A stretch of DNA of 64,000 nucleotides. Origin: Carex sylvatica (taxonomy: Eukaryota > Streptophyta > Magnoliopsida > Poales > Cyperaceae). The notes under the pieces were generated by a model that saw only the letters and a list, made by a program, of their open reading frames with translations, did not search any database and was not told the origin of the DNA. This document shows, one piece after another, positions 55,716 through 64,000 of this stretch. Position numbers and translations under genes: made by a program. Each line of letters opens with the position of its first letter. The first letter of the stretch is position 1. The DNA lies in contig CAXKVR010000044.1 in NCBI GenBank assembly GCA_964058845.1, positions 124,001 to 188,000 of the forward strand, written 5' to 3'.

Positions 55716-58700
55716 TTCATTTGTCCTTCATCTCTGAAATATTATAAAAGAAATAAATATTATACACCTTCATTTTTTTTTTCAAAAAAACAAATATTAA
55801 AATTTTCAAGTTTAAAAGGAATAAATATAATACATTGGATTTTTTTTTCTTTTTTCTCTTTTTTTCCACTGTTTGAACATCTTCCCATAATCCTTCACTG
55901 TGGTCAGATCTCATGTAATTTGCTTCGTCTTGTTCTTCAATAATTGTTGTTATCTCAGCTTGCACAACTGTAGAAAATGGAGGTATCTCTTCGAACTGGT
56001 CGTACTCTTCTTCGTCGGTGACGTTTTCTACCCCAACAATCCTTCTTTTTTCGGATAGGACGACGCTCCACCTACCATCACTCGGGTCAGTGACATAAAA
56101 GACTTAGGTGGCTTGCTTGGCGAGTATGAACGGATCATCAACATAACCGACTCTATTAAAATCAACGAGTTTGAACCCGTCGTTATCAACTTTAACACCC
56201 CGGTCTTCGACCCATTGACACCAAAACAAGGGAATGGTAAGGTGAGGATTGTAAATGAGCTCCCAAATTTCTTCAATAATACTGTAATATGACTTTAATG
56301 CTATTACAGGACGGGCATCCCTCGATCTACTAAATTCTTGAGACGTTGCCACCAGCGTCCCCCTACTATTTTGCATGGTGCTCTTATCACTTTGTAATTA
56401 AGTGTAAAATATATATCCATTAATCTCGTATCCTTGGAATGTTCTAACAACCATCTGGGGTCCTTCGCCCAGCAATCTAACAGTTTCACTTACGGGCAAC
56501 CTTTCAGGGTGTGACTTCACTCTTTCTTTCAGCCATTCTATAAAAGAACGGTTATGCTCGTCAGTAAGCCACTTCTGACTTCTCGTGTAGTTCTATTGTC
56601 GAAGGATTGCCATGTGCTCTTCTATATAGGGAGTAACATCTGCCATGTGCTATAGTACAATAAAATGTGCCTTTAGCAGTTCATCTCTATCAGCAACTAT
56701 GGCTTTCAATCCAATAGTCCCTACTCCTTGAAGCCTTCCATCGTATTGAGATTTTAGAACTCCAATAGGACCCACAACGGTCAAGTAGTTGGTGCAAAAC
56801 TCAATCACCTCTTTCGTGGAATATCCTTCTACAATGCTACCTTCGGGTCGATGTTGGTTCCTTATGTAACTTTTCAAAATACCCATGAATCTCTCGAATT
56901 GATACATATACTGTAGGAACACGGGACCACAGATCTTAATTTCCCTCACAAGATGAACAACAAGGTGAACCATAATATCGAAAAAAGATGGCAAAAAATA
57001 CATCTCAAGATGGCAAAGAGTAACGACGACCTCCTTTTGCAAAGCATTCAATTTTAGCGGGTCTATCACTTTGGAATTAATTACATTGAAGAAAAACCAA
57101 AGCTTCATGATGGTTTGCCGAACGGGCTTTGGTAAAATTTCCCGAATTGCAACAGGAATCATATGTGTCATTAAAACATGACATTCGTGAGATTTTGGAC
57201 CAATCAATTTCAGGTCCTTCATCGACACCAGCTTCTTAATATTCGAATAATACCCTGATGGGACCTTAATAATATGAAGGCATTTACAAAAGCTTGTTTT
57301 CTCGATCTTCGACATTGTACACATTGCGGGGGGTAGGTATGTCTTTTGCTTCCCTTTATCCTGCGGTGCAAGCTCGGGTCGTATTTTCATTTCTACCATG
57401 TCTTTTCAAACTTTAATACCATCTTTAGTCTTCCCCGGAATGTTCAATAATGTGCCAATCAGACTGTCGCAGACATTTTTTTCAACATGCATGACATCTA
57501 GGCAATGTCTCACTTCTAAATATTCCCTGTATGGTAGATCCCAAAATATGGACTTCTTTTTCCAAATATTTTTCGGTGGTGCTTTGGCACATTTTTCAAA
57601 AATAACTTTAACGTTTTTAACCCGCATGAAGATACCATTCCCATCTAACGGATGACGTGCCACTCCAAGTTCAGTTTTCCCGTTGAATACCGTCTTCTTC
57701 TTACAGTATGGGTGATTAATAGGAAGAAACCTACGGTGCCCCATAAAGACATTATTTTTACAATTTTTCAACCTCAGCACCTGCGTCTCATCTTCACAGA
57801 TAGGGCACACTTTTGCTCATTTAGTACTGTAGCCCAATAAATTCTCGTACGTGGAGAAATCATTTATGGTGTAAAAAATCATGGCTCGCAATTTAAATTG
57901 CTCTTTGCCGTATGCATCCCACACCCGGACGCCATCCCTCCCCAATTTTTGGAGTTCCTTAATTAATGGTGCGAGATATACATCTATGTCATTTCCAGGT
58001 TGTCTAGGTCCTTCGATTAGTAATGACATCATTATATACCTGCATGTCATGCACAACCAAGGAGGAATACTGTGCCGACTGCTCATGCTTCCAAACGGAC
58101 TCATTCCGTCTGTGCTCACCCCTAACCTAAGGTTTCGTGATTCACCACCAAACCCTTTGAAATGTCTATCAATGTTTCTCCATTGAAGAGAATCAGCCGA
58201 GTGTCTTAGTTTATCATCCTTTTTGCGCTCTTCTTCATGCCAACGCAACAATTTCGCATCTTTGGGATTTGTAAATAATCGTTTGAATCTCGGTATTATC
58301 GGGAAATGCCACACCACCTTAGCCGGAGGTCGACCCTTTTTTTCTTCATCGTTACAATCATCAGTGTCCTGGTCCTTACGTTTGTAACGTGAAACACCGC
58401 ATTTAGGACAAACATGCTGTTGCACCAGAAAGGTATAGTACAAAGTTTCAGTACAGCAAACTGTACCTTTTAACCTTAAATACACTTTCAGTTCATATTG
58501 CAAGTATACAATCCTACCGTGTAGTATATTATCGGGTATCGATCCACAGGGAATATGGACAATACTAGGTTTAGACTTTATTAATTAATTTCAAAAAATA
58601 ATAAAAGTAAAAAGAAGTAAGTGCAATAAAAGTAGAATTGGGGGGTTTATTTGTTATTACTTCCTAAGGTTTGGGTTCAATACCCGAGAAGATGAGGTTT

Positions 58701-59687
58701 AAAATAATAAAAGTAAAAAAAGGAAAGTAAAATAGAATCTTGGTTGCTTTCAAGAATTGGGAAGATCTAGGGGCATTTGGTCTACAATCCCTTGTTAATT
58801 CTATCTATTCAGTATTGTTTAAGTTCATGTATGATTTGATGAGGTTTCTAACCTAATATGTCATTAAGGGTCACTTTCGTGAATTAATAACGTGCCTAAG
58901 TAATTCGAACTTCACAGTTACGTCATTCATCCTAGCTACCTAGACCATAAGCTCTTGTTAGCCTAATTCAACTAATTATTGATACAAGTATTTTGGTGGG
59001 TTGGGTTAATTTTCCTCGAGTTTTAGGGCTGTCACCATCCTAAAGGGATATTTAACAATCACGTTCACACAAAATACATATCAATACTTAAATAATCTAG
59101 GTGTCCTAATTAGGGATTGACTTCACAGTTACGTCCTTCACCAAGTCCCTAATCCTAATTTCTGTAGTTCCGATTTGATTTCACAGTTGGTTAGACCTTA
59201 ATCAAACCTAAGATATTTGTGTTCATAATTGGTACTCTCCTCTCGTCCTAACTTCTTTGGTTCTTTCGAATCCAAAGCGGAACTACATCGATTTTAAGTA
59301 CTAATTATGTAATCAACACAAATGATAAATCTCAGAAATTAACAATCAAATCCCAATAAACAATCATAATAAAAATAAATAACCGAATAAGATAAAATTA
59401 AACAAGTTCATGCATTGACCTAAGCCCCTAGAGAGAAAATTAGCATCTCATGGAGATGCAAGTATTCAATAAAGAATTCATTACAAAAGATTGGCTAAAA
59501 TAAAGAGAAATTAAATAGAGAAATAGATTACACTCTTCTCTAGATGAAGAACCTTTATTCTTGCCTTTTTCTTGAAATCTTCTTCTTCTTCCTCCTTGAA
59601 TTGCTTCATTGATTGCAGAATTTTACGCTAAGTATTGGTGGAGAAGAGATTTTGAGAGATGAGATTGATCTTTTTGAAGAGATCTCC

Positions 59688-59777
59688 CTCCGAAGAGAGA
59701 TGCCCCTCCGAAGAGAGTTTTTCCTCCGAAGAGAGATGCCCCTCCGAAGAGAGCTTCCCCTCCGAAGAGAGATTTGC
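59688..59777. repeat. 18-bp tandem repeat, five copies, in the LTR leader
   Basis: CTCCGAAGAGAG recurs at 59688, 59706, 59724, 59742 and 59760. It gives spurious SLRRGI/SLRREI peptide repeats in open frames on both strands. Confidence 0.93.
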
Positions 59778-59808
59778 TTGAATGGGAAAGAACCCCCTCC
59801 TTTATAGC

Positions 59809-59816
59809 AAAAGACT
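59809..59816 (-). promoter_or_regulatory. TATA box of the inserted LTR
   Basis: TATAAAGG on the minus strand, followed by the 18-bp-repeat leader and preceded by GC modules. Confidence 0.55.
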
Positions 59817-59954
59817 ATGCCCAATCAAGAGGCATAGTCGTGGAGTGAGTGGGTGATATTTTTGGATTGTTTCCCAAGTTGCCTTGTCCAAGTTTAGCTG
59901 TCAAAAAGCATCCATGGCTCGCTAAAAATAGAAACCGTGTTGAAAACGTGTATT

Positions 59955-60310
59955 TCTGGCTGTCTGCGGATCCACTGCATCTGTACTGACTCCAAGTTTC
60001 CTTTTTTAGATTCTCAAGTTGTAGATCTTCTCGTTGGTTTTCCGAAAAGTGGTCATATGCCCAAAACGGAGTTACGAGTCAAAAGTTGTGGCCGTTTTAA
60101 GTTCATACTCTATTTTTGGCTCTGCTACAGTGCGTCCGCACTGGGCTCGGTTTTTCTGTGTGACCAGAGTGCGGCTGCATCGATATCCGTGCGGCTGCAC
60201 GAATTTTGATGAATAACTTATTATATCTTTTTAAAAATGGCGCGCGTCCAGAAATCCATCTAAGTACTTAGTACGTCCGTATCGAAAACCATGCATCCGC
60301 ACTGGGCATT
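59955..60310 (-). repeat. GTCCGCAC/GTGCGGCTGCA modules of the LTR U3
   Basis: GTGCGTCCGCACTGGG, AGTGCGGCTGCATCG, GTGCGGCTGCACG, TAGTACGTCCGTATCG and GCATCCGCACTGGG. The same kind of module appears in the solo LTR at 27085-27470. Confidence 0.7.
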
Positions 60311-61884
60311 TTTCTTCGTTTCCTGCAAATTAAAATCAAACAAATGCAGTAAATTGATTCTAAGTGTATTTTATTCTCTTTATATTCAAAATACAAGATA
60401 TTTGGTATTATTTCATGATGAAAACTAGATCGAATATGTATATAATTTATGCTTATCACATGCATGGCCTTGTACTCTCCACGGTACAACACACAGTCAT
60501 TTGGACATGAATGTATTTTTTCGATCTTCAAACCCATTGGATAGATCAACTTCTTCGTCTGATATATTGTACAGGGTAACTCGTTGTTATCTGGTAGCAT
60601 TTCTCATAAAAGCTTTAGTAAGGACGTCAAACTCTTATCGCTCCAACCATTTCTGCTTTTAGGTTCAGTAATTTCAACACAGCTGACAATTTTGAAAATT
60701 TGGTACACCCAGGATATAACGGCTTTTTGGATTCATTAGACAGATACTCAATTTTTTTATAATTTTTATCACTAATTTCTTCTTCCACATCACGTAACAT
60801 GTCATCTAGATTTTCAGTAAAATTGAATTCTGCATTTTCATCAATATTCTCACAATCATCCTCGTTACAATCAAGTTCAAGTACATTATCAAAAATTTTG
60901 ACATTCTCAAAATCATCGTTGGAATCAAGTTCAAAATTATCAACAATTTCTTCTACATTATCATCATTCTCTTCCAAAACAGAATTTCTATTGGTACCAC
61001 TACAATTCTCAATTTTCTCACTATGCATAAACCAACATGTATCCCCGACAAATCAAATGAGCTCTAATTTCTTCCGAGTCCCCAAATATTATAACATTTT
61101 TACAATCTCTACAGGGACACGAGATGTCGTCATCGTTTGTCTTCACTCTATAACTCTCAGCAAATTTTATGAACTCATCAATGCGAGCCAAATATTCTGT
61201 ACTATCACGTCGCAATTCATACATCCAACTTCGATCCATCTGTAAATTAAATTAAAAAAATGATTCCAATTAATCATGGTGGTTAACATATATATTGTTC
61301 TAATTTTTTGGCTTACAAAGGGCCAGTTTACAATCTTAACACATTCTTTGAATATTATGCCTCATATGTGAACACATATTAGCGAGATTTAATTAGTACT
61401 TGAGAAAAATTCGGCAGCATTTTCCCTTAACTCCCTAAGTATGCGTAAAAACCACATACTCGTAGGAGCAATAAGGAGAAATACTGTCGAACTTTTCTTA
61501 AACAATAATTAAGTCCCGCTAATGTGTGTTCACATCCTAAATGAGACACAATATTCAAAAAGCAGCCCCAAACGGAGGACTATCCAAAATTAATCCCCTA
61601 TTGGATTAATTTTGAACGGGCATGGACCTAAAAGCATCAATAAGTCGGTTATTGGACCACAATACACTAATTATTTACATTATCTAAACAAATCAAGCAT
61701 GTATGCATTAATTAATAACTAACTAAATAAGCAATAATCACAGAAAATTAAAGAAAGAAAAGAGAAATATATATATACATGACTGACCTTAGCAAGATAA
61801 AGATGAGAAATACAAATTAACTTCCAAGATCTTAGCTTCGACCTCCAATACAGAGAGAGAGAGTATTAATCGATCAGACCATTC

Positions 61885-61915
<31 letters not shown>

Positions 61916-61960
61916 TACTAATTGATCAAAACGCGCAGCGCTAGCTGGAAGGAGAAGGCC

Positions 61961-61969
61961 TTTTATATA
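61961..61969 (-). promoter_or_regulatory. TATA box of the TNPD-like gene
   Basis: TATATAAAA followed by GGCCTTCTCCTTCCAGC and a CT repeat leader (61845-61915). Its upstream half overlaps the TSD of the MITE inserted at 61974. Confidence 0.6.
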
Positions 61970-61973
61970 ACGA

Positions 61974-62164
61974 GAAAATAAATCTGCTGCGCGATCCTAC
62001 ATGATCGCAGGGTCCCTGCGATTCCAATCTCAACTATTTGTATATTTTGAGATTCGTACACAAAAACTCTTTTTTATTAAGATTCGTACAATCTAATAAA
62101 TGAAGGGTTGAGATTAGAATCGTAGGACCTTGTGATCCTGTAGGAACGTAGCAGATTTGCTTCC
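61974..62164. mobile_element. Mutator-type MITE (191 bp) inserted at the TNPD promoter, TSD ATATAACGA
   Basis: GAAAATAAATCTGCTGCG (left) and the complement of CGTAGCAGATTTGCTTCC (right). Perfect 9-bp duplication ATATAACGA at 61965-61973 and 62165-62173. Same family as 35472-35656. Confidence 0.88.
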
Positions 62165-62189
62165 ATATAACGAAACCCTACAATAACCT

Positions 62190-62520
62190 TTTCTACACGG
62201 ATTATTATGTAAACAACCGTGTAGCTCTCTCAATGTTTTCTACACGGGTTATTATGTAAACATCCGTGTAGCTCTCTTATTATAATATTTTATCCTCCTT
62301 TTAAAATAAATAAATCTCCGTACACGGATTTTCGTTAAATATCCGTGTAGAATTGTCTTTTTTTGTCTAGCTTTAGTTTTTTTTCTATGTTTTCAGATAT
62401 CAAAACAAACAATTTCCAAAAGAGAGGAATTTAAACTAAAAATTCATGTACACTAAATTATACAAAATTATACAAATTCATATTGAGCATTACAAAAGTT
62501 GGAATAAAAATTCATATGCA
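62190..62520. repeat. Second copy of the CACTA left-end segment, same orientation
   Basis: Three subterminal hairpins (62192-62350) are followed by CTAGC, AATTTCCAAAAGAGAGGAA and CATGTACACTAAATTATACA. This is in the same order and orientation as 49060-49290, including the 3' end of the TNPA-like gene (AATATGAATTTGTATAAT on the minus strand). Confidence 0.75.
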
Positions 62521-62770
62521 GACTAAAAATTTCCACTCAGGACTGGAAAAAGGGACAAGTGGGTGGTTCTTTCCTTTTGGTGCCAGTAGGGTTTACAGAG
62601 GGTAATATGAAGATACATGTTCTTTCCTTTTGTGCGCAGCAATCAGAAGCACAATGTTTACAGAGGGTAACTGATATCACCATATTTGATCTATTGTTCA
62701 GACCAATTCCCATACCAAAATTTGCATTTTAAACAATTAAATAGCGTCTATTACATTGAATATCTATAGA
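62521..62770. other. Unassigned; TGTTCTTTCCTTTTG and GTTTACAGAGGGTAA duplicated
   Basis: The two words occur twice each (62567 and 62619; 62591 and 62658). No gene. Confidence 0.5.
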
Positions 62771-62839
62771 ATGTGGTACTGTTGCGTTTTCATTCTTATT
62801 TGCAGATAAATTGGCAAAATCAGGAGATAACTGATAATC

Positions 62840-64000
62840 TGAGACTGTGCATGCGAGTCGCATCAACCCTGACGCGAGTCGCATACCACTCTGACGCTAC
62901 CACAGATGCTAGCCGCATCAGACAGACTTGGATGCGACTCGCATCCATGCCACGCAACCCGCGTTACCACTCTGACGCTACCATAGATGCTAGCCACATC
63001 AGACAAACTCTGATGTGACCTGCATCAACACTGACGCGAGCCGCATCGGAGTTTTCCAGAGCAGAAGGCGGAGGCCCAAAGATGAAAGGGTCGTTTGGGA
63101 AGGCTATAAAAGGACATCCTCTGCCACTAACAAAGGGGATCGAAGAGAATCTAAGATAGAGCTGAGCAGTGAAGATTAGAGAGCTTCACAGATCTTCTTT
63201 CCTTCTTCTTCGGGTTTTATTATGATTTGTTCTTTCTTTATTTTCTTTCTTTATTTCTTTTGTTGATCATGATTGAGTAGATCTTTTAGTTTCTAGGGTT
63301 AAGATGTAGTCTGAAACTCTGTTTTGTAATGCATGATGTTTAGATCTAAGTTTATATTTGTGTTCATTTGCCTGAGTATTATTTCTATTGCTTGATTGAA
63401 ATTACTTGAATGAATCTTGTTGTCTACTGTTGAATGTCTATAGCATCTCTTCTAGTATTTTGGCCTTGATGTTTCTTACAATTAGATCAAGTATTTGAGG
63501 TAGATCTTTGATCTGAGAGGTGAGATCAATAGTAACTGAGAGGTGAAATTTTCATATATTGAGAGATAGTTGATACCTTTAGTAAACCAGACAAATGACA
63601 TAGAATTGAATACTCTAGAGGTATGAGATCTAAGAAGGTGAAGTTGCATTTCCTTACCAAGTTCATTAAGTCATATAACGAGAGTTGAGGTTTAGAAACT
63701 TTAGGTACAGCCAATGAATCCTTACACAAGTAAACAGCTAAAGAACAGACACATGCTGCATTCACTCGAGGTCCACGCGACTCGCGTCACACGGGTCGCA
63801 TACGAAGGTATGCGAGTCATGTTAAGGGGTCAGAGAGGCAAAGTTGAAAGACAAAATCCAAAACCCTGGAAACTTCATTTTATAATCAAGTAAAACCAAA
63901 CTTTTAATTGCTGTCATTTACTGTTATCGAACTTAGGAAATATAAACAAACCAAATCACTTTTTCATTACTTCTAGTACCTAACTGAGCTAAGCAAAATT
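62840..64000 (+). mobile_element. Gypsy-like LTR region, right end beyond the window
   Basis: GCGACTCGCATC/ACGCGAGTCGCAT palindromic modules (62850-63050, again at 63770-63820). A TATA box TATAAAAG (63105-63112) and a long T/C-rich leader containing GGGTTAAGATGTAGTC follow. No LTR ends or coding region seen, so extent and class are inference. Confidence 0.4.
63105..63112 (+). promoter_or_regulatory. TATA box of the LTR-like region
   Basis: TATAAAAG between the GC modules and a CT-rich leader. Confidence 0.45.

Larger units (their letters stand above)
58418..60458 (-). mobile_element. 2.0-kb solo LTR or LTR-only element inside the TNPD gene, TSD CATGC
   Basis: Plus-strand borders TGTTGCACC...GCTTATCA (TG...CA), flanked by CATGC (58413-58417, 60459-60463). 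Removing it joins GEYKAMH directly to VCPKCG, confirming the insertion site. On the minus strand it starts TGATAAGCATAAATTATATA, has GC modules (59955-60310), a TATA box (59816-59809), an 18-bp repeat leader, and a GGGTATCGATCCACAGGGA-type segment near the end. One copy of the ends only, so it is a solo LTR or a small non-autonomous element. Confidence 0.87.
55717..61239 (-). pseudogene. TNPD-like CACTA transposase, multiply broken
   Basis: Starts MDRSWMYELRRDSTEYLARI (transposase-associated domain; CPCRDCKN zinc ligands). It continues LYPGCTKFSKLSAVLKLLNL, NELPCTIYQTKKLIYPMGLK and CPNDCVLYRGEYKAMH. After the LTR insertion come VCPKCGVSRYKRKDQ, VVWHFPIIPRFKRLF and GVSTDGMSPFGSMSSRHSIP (Transposase_21 core), then HCLDVMHVEKNVCDSLIGTL and PSFFDIMVHLVVHLVREIKI (DUF4218 type). 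IIEEIWELIY...GFKLVDFNRVGYVDDPFIL follows (DUF4216), ending ...YMRSDHSEGLWEDV. Lesions: a frameshift near 61022, a frameshift near 60640, TGA near 60600, TGA after GYSTK (57820), TGA after GIKV (57406), TAG after AHFIVL (56650), TAA after KQAT (56104), and the 2-kb insertion. Not functional. Confidence 0.9.
48400..62350 (-). mobile_element. Composite CACTA (En/Spm-like) region with TNPA- and TNPD-type genes
   Basis: The left terminus CACTACTACAGAAATAGAG at 48400 is preceded by ATA. Subterminal repeats follow, then a TNPA-like/Ulp1 gene, a promoter and repeats at 53374-54115, a TNPD-like gene, and repeats at 62190-62350. The matching right terminus (complement of CACTACTACAG) was not found up to 64000. 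The internal repeat block suggests either two adjacent elements or rearrangement. Later insertions: an LTR (58418-60458) and a MITE (61974-62164). Confidence 0.85.

Noticed and set aside
59606..59824. SLRRG/SLRRE repeat frames on both strands
   Set aside because: Caused by the 18-bp tandem repeat inside an LTR.
1..64000. CRISPR arrays, bacterial operons, rRNA or tRNA genes
   Set aside because: No spaced direct repeats of that type, no ribosomal or tRNA sequence; the window is plant nuclear DNA.

Overview
The window is nuclear DNA of a flowering plant. It is AT-rich, its genes have GT-AG introns, and every transposon class present is plant-typical. I cannot name the species. Only four ordinary host genes are visible. 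The first is the 5' part of a TRM10 tRNA methyltransferase gene (419-1614, minus), which runs off the left edge. The other three are single-exon genes for small PGG-domain membrane proteins without ankyrin repeats (13967-14644 plus; 25661-26272 minus; 34390-35115 minus). Almost everything else is transposon-derived, and many element borders can be fixed by their target-site duplications (TSDs).

Left part (1-20 kb): TRM10; a CACTA end (4113); a Tourist-like MITE (5681-5980); two decayed LTR regions (about 6480-7700 and 8400-10640, the second with primer-binding site and gag remnants); PGG gene 1; a dead PIF/Harbinger transposase gene (15776-16972); a palindromic MITE (17135-17558); a long-TIR element (17607-18553); and a hAT element (19067-19854, TSD CTTGAGAT).

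Middle (20-37 kb): a complete 3.2-kb non-autonomous CACTA (20204-23406, TSD AAT) with two MITEs nested in it; a copia RNase H fragment; a 187-bp direct repeat; a dimeric tandem repeat just 3' of PGG gene 2; a three-layer nest of Mutator-type MITE > 3.3-kb solo LTR > MITE (26801-30503); several more hAT and Mutator-type MITEs with 8- or 9-bp TSDs; and PGG gene 3.

37230-45272 is a complete 8-kb Mutator-like element with 9-bp TSD TAGGAGCTG and about 235-bp TIRs of about 95% identity. It carries a badly broken mudrA transposase gene, a small Lys-rich ORF, and on the opposite strand a ten-exon plant-mobile-domain (PMD) gene. From exon 2 to the stop, the PMD gene is open through every splice junction. 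This contrast is the most interesting feature of the window.

45.3-64 kb: a decayed hAT transposase gene; a composite CACTA region (48400 to about 62350) with a TNPA-like gene fused to a Ulp1-type protease domain and a TNPD-like transposase gene, both dead; a 2.0-kb LTR insertion that splits the TNPD gene (58418-60458, TSD CATGC); a Mutator-type MITE inserted at the TNPD TATA box; a second directly repeated CACTA left-end segment; and a gypsy-like LTR region running to the right edge.
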